Source: Bacteroidales bacterium
Lineage (GTDB): Bacteria; Bacteroidota; Bacteroidia; Bacteroidales; VadinHA17
Assembly (NCBI GenBank): GCA_021738535.1
Contig: JAIPBU010000029.1
Span: forward strand, 1 to 48,853
Length of the DNA: 48,853 nucleotides
Direction of reading: 5' to 3'
Below the pieces are notes generated by a model that saw only the letters and a list, made by a program, of their open reading frames with translations, had not been told where the DNA came from and did not search any database. Shown one piece after another: positions 1 to 9,300 of this stretch (the stretch's first letter is position 1; every line of letters starts with the position of its first letter). The translations under genes and the position numbers were made by a program.

Positions 1-72
1 AGAGGCTCCCGTTGGAGAGAAGCGACACTAACAATATAAAACAATACGTCAATGAACAAATATATTTAAAAT

Positions 73-102
73 CTATCTTTGTGCCATATGGCACAAAGAT
101 AG
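73..102. repeat. Perfect 30-bp palindrome (hairpin)
   Basis: The half-site CTATCTTTGTGCCAT is followed directly by its exact reverse complement, so all 30 bases pair with no spacer. It lies downstream of the leftward zupT gene. Read leftward, the arm is followed by ATTTTAAATATA, a weak T-run, so it could act as a terminator for zupT. A second GC hairpin (CCCCGG, loop TCACAC, CCGGGG) sits at 120-137. The length and perfection are unusual for a simple terminator. Confidence 0.8.
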
Positions 103-251
103 GGGGTGAATAGAAATAGCCCCGGTCACACCCGGGGATTGGATCACGCGGCGGGCGTACCACCTTGCATCTTCTAATATGCAGATAATTACCTCCCTGC
201 ACAACCCACTTGTATCTTCCGTACTTGTTTCTTTTACCTCTGCCTCCCGGC
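103..251. other. Non-coding repeat-bearing region
   Basis: No credible gene is visible. It begins with GGGGGTGAATAGAAATAG, resembles the GGGAGTGAATAACAATAG segment near 20135-20152, and later carries the 31-bp segment shared with 20173-20203. It reads as an intergenic dispersed repeat next to zupT. Confidence 0.6.
198..228. repeat. Dispersed 31-bp repeat, copy 1
   Basis: The 31 bases starting TGCACAACCCACTTG and ending CCGTACTTGT are identical to 20173-20203, about 20 kb away. Both copies are followed by a related TTCTT/ATCTT-rich run. There is no coding frame. This looks like a dispersed non-coding element of the genome. Confidence 0.8.
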
Positions 252-1058
252 TTAAATAAGCATAAGGCTGATACCTATAACTATGATCCCGCTTATAAGT
301 CCATAAATGGTGGTATGGTGTTTTCCGTATTTATGAGCTGCCGGCAGTAATTCATCAAAGGAAATATAGATCATAATGCCTGCTACAATGGCTAAAACAT
401 AGCCAAGAACAAGTTGCGAACTAAAGAGTGTAAGGATAAAATATCCGACTAAAGCGCCCACTGGCTCGGAAAGACCTGACAGTGCTGCCCACCAGAATGC
501 CTTTTTCCGGGATCCTGTAGCATAATAAATAGGTACCGAAACCGCGATGCCTTCCGGTATATTATGGATTGCTATGGCAAGTGCTATACTTACGCCAACT
601 GTTATATCTGATACACCCGACATAAAGGTTGCTATCCCCTCGGGAAAATTATGAATGGCAATAGCTACGGCTGTAAACAAGCCTACACGCATAAGCCTCT
701 TGCCCCTGCAGGGACGGCCGTCATCCATCTGTTCAAGGCTCCTCATCTCATGAGGGTTTTCACGTGAAGGAACAAGCTTATCTATCAGAGCAGTAAGAAA
801 TACACCGGCAATAAAGAAGATAAAGGTAAGCCATGCTGATCCGGTTTCTGTAAAATGTTCACCTATAATAATCCTGGCTTCTCCCAGTATTTCGGTAAAT
901 GAAATATAGATCATAACACCGGCAGAAAAGCCAAGCGAATAAGATAAAAAAGAGGTATTGGTTCGTTTTGCAAAAAAAGCTATTCCGCCACCAATGGCCG
1001 TTGCCAGGCCGGCAATTAAAGTTAAGCCAAAGGCAATGTAAATATTACTCCAATCCAT
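252..1058 (-). CDS. zupT: ZIP-family divalent metal transporter ZupT
   Basis: This 268-residue inner-membrane protein imports zinc and other divalent metals. It has about eight hydrophobic segments and the two signature ZIP motifs, HNFPEG (residues 136-141) and HNIPEG (165-170), which form the intramembrane metal site. A short loop with Glu/Asp/Cys (about 98-120) separates segments 3 and 4. Length matches bacterial ZupT (about 260). The ATG at 1058 is preceded by a plausible promoter (1084-1112). It is divergent from the J-domain gene and appears monocistronic, ending before the palindrome at 73-102. Family assignment is firm; metal specificity is inferred. Confidence 0.93.
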   Translation of the reverse strand: MDWSNIYIAFGLTLIAGLATAIGGGIAFFAKRTNTSFLSYSLGFSAGVMIYISFTEILGEARIIIGEHFTETGSAWLTFIFFIAGVFLTALIDKLVPSRENPHEMRSLEQMDDGRPCRGKRLMRVGLFTAVAIAIHNFPEGIATFMSGVSDITVGVSIALAIAIHNIPEGIAVSVPIYYATGSRKKAFWWAALSGLSEPVGALVGYFILTLFSSQLVLGYVLAIVAGIMIYISFDELLPAAHKYGKHHTTIYGLISGIIVIGISLMLI

Positions 1059-1083
1059 CCCTGATAGTGTAAAATACGAAGTG

Positions 1084-1112
1084 CAAAATTAAAAAAACTG
1101 GTAACATTTCAA
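1084..1112 (-). promoter_or_regulatory. Promoter of zupT
   Basis: Read on the minus strand, TTG (1110-1112) is followed after 18 bp by TAATTTTG (1084-1091), matching the Bacteroidota TTG-N17-23-TAnnTTTG pattern. The -7 box lies about 26 bp before the zupT ATG. Confidence 0.5.
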
Positions 1113-1217
1113 TATATTAAATATGCAAAGATGAAAACCGGCAGCATCATTTCAATCATTTATTGAATAACCTGCAATTATAGTATTGCACTGAGACGAT
1201 AAAAAAATTATTAATGC

Positions 1218-1225
1218 TACTTTTG
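1218..1225 (+). promoter_or_regulatory. -7 box upstream of J-domain gene
   Basis: TACTTTTG matches TAnnTTTG. The nearest TTG upstream is too far (29 bp), so the -33 box is not clear. A start site just downstream would leave a leader of about 14 nt before the TTG codon at 1245. Confidence 0.4.
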
Positions 1226-1244
1226 AATCAGTAAAACCAGGATA

Positions 1245-1829
1245 TTGGAAAGTGCAAATAAATACTATCGTGACCTGGGACTGATTCCCGGAGCTAATCT
1301 TGCTGAAATAAAAAAAGCATACAGGCAATATGCAAAGAAATACCACCCGGATCTTAACAGCTCCAAATCAGCATCAGATATTTTTATACGCACAACGGAA
1401 GCTTACCAGTTCCTGCTGGCACATAAACGCAATTTGCAGGCCAGGAAGGAATCTGTTGCAGATTTTATAAATGAGTGGGAAAGTTACAGAAAAGAACAAG
1501 CCAGGCGGAGGGCAAGAGAGCATGCGAAAAAACGTTACAGCAATTTTGTTAAATCAGATCTCTATAAATCAACAAAAATGCTTGACCGGATAAGGATATA
1601 TATCAGCATGGCATTTTCTGTGCTGATTATTGTAATGTCAGTTTATGGATATATTTACCGCCTTAGCATGGTTGACCTGGGATTTGAGAAACCAACACTG
1701 GGCGGATTCATTTTTCTTTTAATGGTAGGGATATTATTTTTAACGACATCACTGGTATTTTTGTACCATAATCATATTAAACCAAAAAGAAAAGTTGAAA
1801 ATGCAGAGAAAAGTAAACAACCCTTATAA
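1245..1829 (+). CDS. Membrane-anchored J-domain (DnaJ-like) protein
   Basis: The 194-residue protein starts with a J domain (about 5-65) with the invariant HPD at residues 34-36 (KKYHPDLN), which stimulates the ATPase of a DnaK partner. A basic, Arg/Lys-rich stretch (about 80-105) follows, then two hydrophobic segments (about 112-136 and 152-175), so it is probably a membrane-tethered co-chaperone. There is no Gly/Phe-rich or zinc-finger region, so it is not DnaJ itself. The start is TTG: the frame opens after a stop at 1224 and no ATG precedes the J domain. Its 3' end overlaps the next gene by 29 nt, suggesting translational coupling. Confidence 0.8.
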   Translation: MESANKYYRDLGLIPGANLAEIKKAYRQYAKKYHPDLNSSKSASDIFIRTTEAYQFLLAHKRNLQARKESVADFINEWESYRKEQARRRAREHAKKRYSNFVKSDLYKSTKMLDRIRIYISMAFSVLIIVMSVYGYIYRLSMVDLGFEKPTLGGFIFLLMVGILFLTTSLVFLYHNHIKPKRKVENAEKSKQPL

Positions 1830-2268
1830 TCCTGAAGTAAACAGGTGCTTCGGATGCAGCAGTAATAACCCCATAGGCCTGAAAATGGAATTTCATGAAC
1901 AGGATGACTACGTAAAGGCCGAATGGGAACCCAAAGAGCATTACCAGGGTTATGTTAATGTGCTGCACGGTGGTATCATAGCAACAATGCTTGATGAGGT
2001 AAGCGCATGGTGTGTTAATGTCAAAATCGGGACGGCAGGTGTAACTTCAGAATTAAAGGTAAGATACCTTAAGCCGGTTTTTTTAAGCAGCGGCCAAATT
2101 ACAGTCAGAGCGAAAATAGTCAGCAGGGAAGGCCGTTATATAAAACTCAAATCTGAGATGCAGGACGGGAAAGAGAAAATTTGTGCTACTGCTGAAAGCC
2201 TGTTTTTTGCCTACCCGGAAGAAATGGCAAAAAAGAAGTTTGGCTTTCCGGGCAAGGATAAGTTCTGA
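1801..2268 (+). CDS. PaaI/4HBT-type hotdog-fold thioesterase
   Basis: This 155-residue protein belongs to the hotdog-fold acyl-CoA thioesterase superfamily. It shows a Cys pair near the N-terminus (CFGC, residues 16-19), the HGG turn (56-58) and an acidic pair (D65, E66) on the central hotdog helix where the catalytic acid normally lies. The substrate is not predictable. I chose ATG 1801; an in-frame TTG at 1795 would add two residues. It overlaps the J-domain gene and is followed immediately by a serpin remnant. Confidence 0.8.
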   Translation: MQRKVNNPYNPEVNRCFGCSSNNPIGLKMEFHEQDDYVKAEWEPKEHYQGYVNVLHGGIIATMLDEVSAWCVNVKIGTAGVTSELKVRYLKPVFLSSGQITVRAKIVSREGRYIKLKSEMQDGKEKICATAESLFFAYPEEMAKKKFGFPGKDKF

Positions 2269-2269
2269 T

Positions 2270-2629
2270 AAAAGCGTATCATATGCCCTTTTACCCTGAA
2301 AACGGTATCCGGCAGAAGGATGCCATAGCTCAGACATTGTACCGCTGCTCATTAGTGAAAACTGGACCGGCTGGCTCGAGAAATTGTATGATGCCAATAT
2401 AAATCTTTATATGCCAAGGTTTAAGTATGATTATAAAATAAATCTTAATGATATACTTTCTGAGATGGGCATGGGCATAGCATTTACAGGTAATGCTGAC
2501 TTTTCCAATATAGCAGACCAGGGATTAGCTATCAGCAGGGTGCTGCACCAGGCTTTTATAGAAACAAACGAGGAAGGCACAACAAACACTATTGTCTTTA
2601 TGGGTAAGACCGGTAATCCTGCAACATAA
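2270..2629 (+). pseudogene. Degenerate serpin remnant lacking its reactive-centre loop
   Basis: One frame beginning just after the thioesterase stop translates to serpin-like sequence: YALLP, an in-frame TGA (2297), then SSDIVPLLISENWTGWLEK and NLYMPRFKYDYKINLNDIL, typical of the serpin C-terminal half. It reaches the hinge signature ETNEEGT but passes straight into TNTIVFMGKTGNP, the extreme C-terminus. The 40-odd residues normally between them, including the reactive-centre loop, are missing, as is the N-terminal half (about 270 residues). A strong terminator follows. As it stands it cannot be an inhibitory serpin. Serpins are known in some Bacteroidota. Confidence 0.75.
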
Positions 2630-2662
2630 TAACTGAAATCCGACAATATTAATTACCAGAAC

Positions 2663-2710
2663 CCGGTGACTATCATCATTTTTCAGAATGATGAAAATCA
2701 CCGGTTTTTT
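2663..2710 (+). terminator. Rho-independent terminator
   Basis: CCGGTGA pairs with TCACCGG, and inside it TCATCATT pairs with AATGATGA around a short loop. TTTTTT follows immediately. It ends the J-domain/thioesterase/serpin-remnant transcript. Confidence 0.85.
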
Positions 2711-2862
2711 ATTGCCTGTGGTATAAAACGGAAGTATTTTTACAATCGAAATACTAATTTCAAATACAGGTCAGGTAGATATTTCTTTTAAAAGGTTAGT
2801 GGTTAGATTAATAGTTTGAGAATAAAAATCCTTATCTTTAAACATCTACCAAAATCAATGGC

Positions 2863-3771
2863 ATGATAAGGATTTTTGTTCTCTTTTTATGTATTGTTTC
2901 ATTCATATTCACTGCTGGTCAAACCAATAATCAACGCCCCAAAATGCAAAGTGCCCCCCTGGTATCTTTCGGAATAATTTCTGATGTACAATACTGTGAT
3001 TGCGACAAAGCAGGTAGCCGGTATTACCGATCCTCTCTGGAAAAGCTTCGCCATGCAATAAATGAACTTAACAATCAACACAATGATTTTATCATCAACC
3101 TGGGTGATCTTATTGACAGGGATTACAAATCATTTGAACCGGTAATGGAGATACTAAACAACACCAATACAGAAATTCACCATTTAGCAGGTAACCACGA
3201 TTATAGTGTAAAGAGACCCTATAAAAAAAGAGTACAGAAAATGCTCACCGGTGATAGTACATACCGCAGCTTTAGAAAAAAGGGATTCAGGTTCATAATA
3301 CTCAATACTTGCGAGGTAAGCACCTATTCAGGTGTAGCGGGATCAGCCAGGAAGGCAAGGAAAATTATAGCAGATATGAAGGAGAAGGGCAAACCAAATG
3401 CTCTCGACTATAATGGCGGGCCGGGCGAAGAACAGTTAGCGTGGTTTCGCAATGAGCTCAACATGGCCGTCAGTGCGGATGAGAAAGTACTTGTTTTTTC
3501 CCACCATCCCATTCTTCCGGAAGGAGCACACAACAGCTTCAGACGGGACAGCCTCCTGAACATTGTCTCAGACTACAACAATATTATAGCCTGGTTCTCC
3601 GGTCATGACCACAGAGGGGGCTACGACAATTATAACATGACCCATTTTGTTACCATGAAGGGAATGGTTGAGAGTCCTGACAAGAATGCCTGGGCTCTTG
3701 TAGAGATTTATAATAATAAACTATGGATTAAGGGCTACGGAAGAGAAAAAAGCCAGATACTGGCTTACTGA
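2863..3771 (+). CDS. Secreted metallophosphoesterase, ADP-ribose/CDP-alcohol diphosphatase-like
   Basis: This 302-residue calcineurin-like phosphoesterase has an N-terminal signal peptide (about 1-20) and is likely periplasmic. The metal-binding motifs appear in order: D41-x-Q, GDLID (81-85), GNHD (110-113), SHHP and GHDH near the C-terminus. The DVQYCD start and overall spacing resemble Mn-dependent ADP-ribose/CDP-alcohol diphosphatases, so a pyrophosphate of a nucleotide is a reasonable but unproven substrate. It is followed within 4 nt by the 3' end of the opposing siaC-like gene. The start ATG fits the signal peptide. Confidence 0.82.
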   Translation: MIRIFVLFLCIVSFIFTAGQTNNQRPKMQSAPLVSFGIISDVQYCDCDKAGSRYYRSSLEKLRHAINELNNQHNDFIINLGDLIDRDYKSFEPVMEILNNTNTEIHHLAGNHDYSVKRPYKKRVQKMLTGDSTYRSFRKKGFRFIILNTCEVSTYSGVAGSARKARKIIADMKEKGKPNALDYNGGPGEEQLAWFRNELNMAVSADEKVLVFSHHPILPEGAHNSFRRDSLLNIVSDYNNIIAWFSGHDHRGGYDNYNMTHFVTMKGMVESPDKNAWALVEIYNNKLWIKGYGREKSQILAY

Positions 3772-3775
3772 TCTT

Positions 3776-4150
3776 TCAGGATATTTCAACAAAATTAAAA
3801 TCCATGTCAAGCACTGATTCAAAATACTCACCCCTTTCAAGGATATCCTCATCCCCCTCTTCATAGAACCAGTTAACGTAATATTTCTTGTCTTTCAGGT
3901 GAACCTGTTTTAATTTTTGCAGGATCATTACTATATATTTTGCACTCGCGCTGTTAAAATATTCAAGCTGGATATCCACGAAAGTTGTGTCGGCAGGCTC
4001 ATTTATATAAGCATCAACCCAATCCATAACAGAAGAAAAGAATTCATAAACATTCTCATGTATTGAACGTCCTTTCATTCTCAGGGTGCCGGAAGGACTG
4101 AGAGATATTTCAGGTGAATTCCGTGAAGGTTTTATATAAAGTTCATCCAT
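3776..4150 (-). CDS. SiaC-family regulatory phosphoprotein (DUF1987)
   Basis: This 124-residue protein has the family pattern: an N-terminal strand, SPSGTLRMKGRSIHEN (about 18-33), an amphipathic helix with FF and DWVDAY (about 37-48), and LEYFNSASAKY (62-72) preceding the main helix. In Pseudomonas SiaC a Thr in the equivalent segment is phosphorylated by SiaB and dephosphorylated by SiaA to control a diguanylate cyclase. Here serines (S67/S69) occupy that segment. No kinase, phosphatase or GGDEF gene is in this window. It is the last gene of the leftward tsaD/reductase group, 50 nt downstream of the reductase. Confidence 0.82.
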   Translation of the reverse strand: MDELYIKPSRNSPEISLSPSGTLRMKGRSIHENVYEFFSSVMDWVDAYINEPADTTFVDIQLEYFNSASAKYIVMILQKLKQVHLKDKKYYVNWFYEEGDEDILERGEYFESVLDMDFNFVEIS

Positions 4151-4200
4151 TACTCGCTATTTGCTGCTAAGATAATTATCGAGCGATTAAAATAAAATCT

Positions 4201-5238
4201 TTAATAATAATATTTTTCAAAAGCCTCTGATTCGAGGTTCACAGGACTTATTTTTCTTTTACCGTCTTCTATTTCATGAACCATTCTCACTACAGCTGAA
4301 TTCACGGGAGTAGGTACACCATATTCTTCCCCTGCAGCTGCAATGTAGCCATTCAGGTAATCTATCTCGGTTAACTTTCCTCTTTGCAATGACTGGAGAG
4401 AAGAGGATTTTAAGCGCCTGTATTTATAACCCATCAGCCTGAGGATAATATGGCGTCTTAGCTCTGCAAGTCTTTTACTGTCGTTTGCAAAGTCATAATA
4501 ATCCAGTTTTCCACCATAGGCTTCAATATCAATTTTTAGTACATAAGCCACTTCCAGGGCTTCCCTGATAATCTCAATAAACAATTTCCTGATCCTTCTT
4601 CTATTCATCATTTCTCCTAGGAGAAGACCTGTTACCGCTCCCATTGATGTAATGCAGGAATTAATAACAAGCTTTGAATAAAGGTGGCCCATCATATTAT
4701 CCGTGATTCTAACAGGCCAGATATTTTCAAGTATGGCTGCAACTGCAGATATATTATCATCATTTTCACTTTCAACATGACCTATTACAAAATCACCTGC
4801 TGAGGTCATTTTCAGTTCCCCAGGCCTGTTCATTGTTGCTCCCCATCCCACGATACAACCAACAACATGACTCTCCCCAAGTATTTTAGACAACTCAGGT
4901 TCACATATTCCATTCTGCATTGAAACCACCAGGGTATCATCCTTAAGCAATTGCTTCACATCTTCTGCAGCATCAATCATATCAGGAGCTTTTACTGATA
5001 AAAGTATAAGATCCTTCTTTTCTTTAACATCACTTACAGAAATGTATGCTTTTAGCTTTTCATTAAAATTACCCCGCAAACCGGCAACTTTTATTCCCTT
5101 GTCGCTAATGAGGTTCTTATAATCCTCATGCTTACAAACTATCTCAACATTAAAACCTGCATTTTTCAGAATAGCCCCGGTAATCCCACCGACAGAACCG
5201 GCGCCCACAACCAGTATTGATGTATTTTTCAGGCTCAT
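4201..5238 (-). CDS. Ketopantoate reductase family (PanE/ApbA-like) oxidoreductase
   Basis: The 345-residue protein has an N-terminal Rossmann fold with GAGSVGG (12-18), the SVKAPD segment (81-86), SMQNG (106-110) and the C-terminal helical domain with the catalytic Lys (YSKLVINS, K189) and the LTEIDYLNGY segment that carries the substrate-binding Glu in PanE. It would reduce 2-dehydropantoate to pantoate with NADPH in coenzyme A synthesis. The family also includes other 2-ketoacid reductases, and at 345 residues it is longer than E. coli PanE (about 300), so the substrate is uncertain. It starts 8 nt after tsaD and is surely co-transcribed with it. Confidence 0.8.
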   Translation of the reverse strand: MSLKNTSILVVGAGSVGGITGAILKNAGFNVEIVCKHEDYKNLISDKGIKVAGLRGNFNEKLKAYISVSDVKEKKDLILLSVKAPDMIDAAEDVKQLLKDDTLVVSMQNGICEPELSKILGESHVVGCIVGWGATMNRPGELKMTSAGDFVIGHVESENDDNISAVAAILENIWPVRITDNMMGHLYSKLVINSCITSMGAVTGLLLGEMMNRRRIRKLFIEIIREALEVAYVLKIDIEAYGGKLDYYDFANDSKRLAELRRHIILRLMGYKYRRLKSSSLQSLQRGKLTEIDYLNGYIAAAGEEYGVPTPVNSAVVRMVHEIEDGKRKISPVNLESEAFEKYYY

Positions 5239-5246
5239 ATATTAAT

Positions 5247-6266
5247 TTAAATTTTCAACCTTGCCCTCGGAACAACATCCTGCCCTGCATAATCATTATC
5301 AAGATACTTAAAATAGCCGGTAATTGCAATCATTGCAGCGTTATCTGTAGTATATCTCAGCTCAGGCAGGTAGATTTGCCAGCCTTCGTCCCGGGCAAGT
5401 AAAGATATCTTCTTCCTTAGCCCGCTGTTAGCCGCCACACCACCGGCTATTCCTATTTCCTTAATACCTGTTTCCCTGCTGGCAATTACCAGTTTATCAA
5501 CCAGTATATCAATAATAGTCTTCTGTATTGAGGCAGAAAGATCTTCCTTGTTATCATCAATAAAGGCATTGTTTTTTTTCAACTCATCCCTTAAAAAATA
5601 CAGGAAATTAGTTTTTAAACCGCTGAAGGAATAGTCCAGTTTACCAATTGACGGACGTGTAAAGCTAAATCTTTCCGGATCTCCTCCTGATGCCAGGCGG
5701 TCAATATGAGGCCCTCCCGGGTATGGCATTCCCATTACTTTTGCACATTTATCAAATGCTTCACCTGCGGCATCGTCAATTGTTGATCCAATCTCATTGA
5801 GCTTCATATGCTCATCCACAACTATCAACTGTGTATGACCACCCGATACCAGCAGACAGAGGAAAGGCAAAGAAGGTGTGCTGCCATCACTTCCCTTTTC
5901 CCTTAACCAGTGTGAAAATACGTGGGCATGCAAATGATTTACTTCTACCAGTGGTATATTCATTGCCAGTGCAAAACCCTTGGCAAATGAAGTTCCAACA
6001 AGCAGTGAGCCAAGTAAGCCCGGCCCTCTGGTAAAAGCCACAGCATCTATGTCGGTAGAGTGCACACCGGCCTTTGACAGAGCCTGGTCTACAACAGGCA
6101 CTATATTGGCCTGGTGGGCCCTGGATGCCAGTTCGGGAACAACTCCCCCGTATGACCGGTGAACATCCTGACCTGCAATAAGGTTAGAAAGCAGGTAACC
6201 ATCTTTTACAACTGCAGCTGATGTATCATCACAGGATGATTCAATGGCAAGAATAGTAAGGGGCAT
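5247..6266 (-). CDS. tsaD: tRNA N6-threonylcarbamoyltransferase subunit TsaD
   Basis: TsaD (339 residues) transfers the threonylcarbamoyl group to A37 of ANN-decoding tRNAs as part of the TsaBDE complex. The protein opens with the ASKHA nucleotide motif LAIESSCDDTSAAVV, has the Fe/Zn-binding HLHAH (H111, H115), the GGHTQL phosphate loop and the C-terminal TTDNAAMIA segment. Length is standard. It is divergent from tamB, with 60 nt between start codons, and leads a leftward group with the reductase and the siaC-like gene. The window also contains trmO (34606), which methylates the same modified base. Confidence 0.97.
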   Translation of the reverse strand: MPLTILAIESSCDDTSAAVVKDGYLLSNLIAGQDVHRSYGGVVPELASRAHQANIVPVVDQALSKAGVHSTDIDAVAFTRGPGLLGSLLVGTSFAKGFALAMNIPLVEVNHLHAHVFSHWLREKGSDGSTPSLPFLCLLVSGGHTQLIVVDEHMKLNEIGSTIDDAAGEAFDKCAKVMGMPYPGGPHIDRLASGGDPERFSFTRPSIGKLDYSFSGLKTNFLYFLRDELKKNNAFIDDNKEDLSASIQKTIIDILVDKLVIASRETGIKEIGIAGGVAANSGLRKKISLLARDEGWQIYLPELRYTTDNAAMIAITGYFKYLDNDYAGQDVVPRARLKI

Positions 6267-6291
6267 ATCGTTTATTTTTCAGTTTTTTAGC

Positions 6292-6299
6292 TATTTTTG
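6292..6299 (+). promoter_or_regulatory. -7 box of tamB
   Basis: TATTTTTG matches TAnnTTTG exactly, 28 bp before the tamB ATG. The -33 side is AT-rich without a clear TTTG. Its last three bases form a TTG that should not be taken as a start codon. Confidence 0.5.
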
Positions 6300-6326
6300 G
6301 AATGTCATTTGTGCATCCGGCTAATA

Positions 6327-9300
6327 ATGAGCAAAAATAAGAAAATATACAAAATTCCGCTCCTAATAATCCTTGTACTGATCTTTTTATCAGGATCAAG
6401 CCTTCTGATATTACGAAATCCTTCCGTACAAACATGGCTATTCCATAAATTTGCCGGCAAGGTATCACTGGATAAAGAAATAAACCTTTCAGTATCCGAT
6501 ATTAAATTCACTTTCTTCAATAAAATCTATGTAACAGACCTTTTAATAAGGGACAACACCTCAGATACACTTATTTATGCTCCTGAATTAAGTGCTGGTA
6601 TCAGGAAGGTAAAACCCCGGCAGAGACTAATACACCTGGGGCGCATTGATATTGATAAGCCTGTGATAAAACTCCGGCCCGACACAAACGATATTCTTAA
6701 CATACAATATTTTGGGAATTTATTGATAAACAAGGACACTGCAAAAAGAAACAAAGACCTTATAATCAGGCAGATCAACATCACTGACGGAAGATTGGAT
6801 TATAACTCCGGCAAAGAAGTGCATCCGGATAAATATCCAGATTTCGAGAGAGTCACACTGAATAACCTGGAACTGAAACTTGATAATTTCAATAAGCATT
6901 ACAAAAACATTGAGACTTCTGTCTCTGAAATGGCATTCGTTACGGACCGGGGCTTTGAAATCAACAATCTCTTTACCGAAATAAATATTGGTCAGGACAA
7001 ATTCGAGCTGCTTGATCCAACCATCAGAACCCCGAACAGTTTTATTAATTCTAATCTGATAGGACTTGAGATAATGAGCAAAGTGGATGACTTTAATTTC
7101 TTCAATGATGCCCTTTTCCGCCTTAACATGCAAAGCTCCCTTGTATCTCTTACTGACCTGGGATACTTTATAAAACCCCTGGAGGGATATAACAATGAGT
7201 TTATCTTTTCAGGCAACCTTAACGGAACGGTATCAGAGATAAATGGAAGGGATATATTGCTATCCTATTCAGACAGTACTATGGTTATAGGCGACTTCGA
7301 TCTTTCCGGTCTTCCTGATATTGATAATACCTTTATGTTTATTGATATAAACAGTCTTACTACCACGGCTTCCGAAATATCAGAATTTAATATACCTGGC
7401 AAAGGCAGAATTGATCCCGGCAAAGAATTCAAGAGGCTCGGAAAACTTTCATTTACAGGTAATTTCACCGGTTTTATCCACGACTTTGTAACTTATGGAA
7501 CAATTTCTTCAGACCTCGGTTCATTATCAACAGACATCCTCTTAAGGCCGGATACCTCCAATACTTTTTATTATAATGGTACATTAAGTGTAAATTCAGT
7601 TGATCTTGGGAAAATACTGAGGAAGGAAGAAATTCTTGGGCCTGTATCTGCTAATATTGACATTGATGGTACTTCCAAATCATTTAAGAAGTTCAGGGCC
7701 AACCTGAACGCAAATATTGACAGCCTTGATCTCATGGGCTACAGCTATAAAAATATTAAAATAGACGGCCTGGTTACTGAAAGAATTTGGGATGGTAAAG
7801 TGAGTTCAAATACAGATAACCTGAAGATGGATTTGCTGGGACGCTTCGACTTCACAAAACAAATTCCCGAGGTGGACCTGAGCCTTAACCTCCTGGAAGC
7901 AGACCTGCATGCACTTAATATTGATCCTGCTGACACCCTCTCCACTCTGTCCCTGTTGCTTACGGCAAACCTAAAAGGTGAAAGCACCGAACAGGTCGAA
8001 GGAAATATTCGTTTACTTAACCCAAGGCTGGTAAGGAGCAATGGGAAATTTGACCTTTATGACGGCAATCTTATTTCTGAGAAAACTGATAGCACATCAA
8101 TGCAGCTGAAACTTCGGACCGATTATCTTGATGCCATGGTTAAAGGCAGTTATGATCCTTCAAAGATTATTGCCGATATGCAGTATGCAATATCTCAAAT
8201 ATTTCCCTCGATATTCGATAAAGCTCCTGAATCACTCTCAGGAAATAACGATTTTGAGTACAGCATTAATTTCAAGAATACAGACAGGCTTAATGAATTC
8301 TTCAAAACGGGGCTCCTGATATCGCCTGACTTTCAAATCAGCGGAACTTTAAAACCCGAAGAAAGTCTCAGCATGAAAGCTAACGGGAATTACCTCGTTT
8401 ACAATATGAACAGCCTTTCAGAACCTGAAATAAGCATGAATATACAGGACAGCCTTGCCTCTTTTCAGCTCAACAGCAAGGAAATGAGTATAATTAACAG
8501 GCTGAGTTTTCAGGAACTTAGTATAAGTTCAGATGCTTATAATGACTTTTTTTCTTTCAGCTTTGACTGGACTAACAAAGGCAACCTCAAAAACCAGGGA
8601 CTTTTTTCCGCCAGTGGTGAATTCATTAAGGGAAACAATAACCGGAAGGGATTTGAGCTGACCGTTAATCCCACTGACCTGTATATTAATGACCATTTAT
8701 ACAGAATTACAGAAAGCAGCATTAAACTTGACTCCACTGCTCTTGATGTTGACAGTCTGCTCATTGAAAGAAATAAACGACTATTTCTTGTTGACGGGAA
8801 AGTATCAGAAGACCCTGCAGATACAATTACTGTTTCCTTTAACCGCCTGCAACTGGCCGGCTTAAATAACCTGGAAAAAATTAATGCAACCGGAGACGAT
8901 AAAAATATCGAATTTATCCTTGAAGGATTGCTTAGCGGGAACATTCTGCTTACAGATGTTTATAACAACATTATGTTTGAAAGCGACATCCAGATAAATG
9001 ATTTTGCCACTAATGAACATGAACTTGGAGATGTGAGCCTGTTGTCAGAATGGGACAAGAATGACAAAATTGCAAAAATCAATTTTAAAAATGATAAAGA
9101 CGGCACAAACACTTTTAATGTCAGGGGCGATTATGCTCCTGATAGCAGGGATATAAACCTCAGTGCCTCGGTTGACAGTATGCCCCTTGATATATTAAAC
9201 CTGTTTCTGAAATCTTTTGCTTCAGATGTCAGGGGATATGGTTCAGGTAATGTCGGGATAAAGGGCAGGGATGGTGAAATATTTCTTGAGGGAAGCGTAC

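Noticed and set aside
2815..2840. Promoter for the metallophosphoesterase gene (TTTG, 14 bp, TATCTTTA)
   Set aside because: The spacing is too short and the -7 box lacks the final G, so I did not list it.
6297..6326. TTG start extending tamB by 10 codons
   Set aside because: This TTG is part of the TATTTTTG -7 box; the ATG at 6327 precedes a normal membrane anchor.
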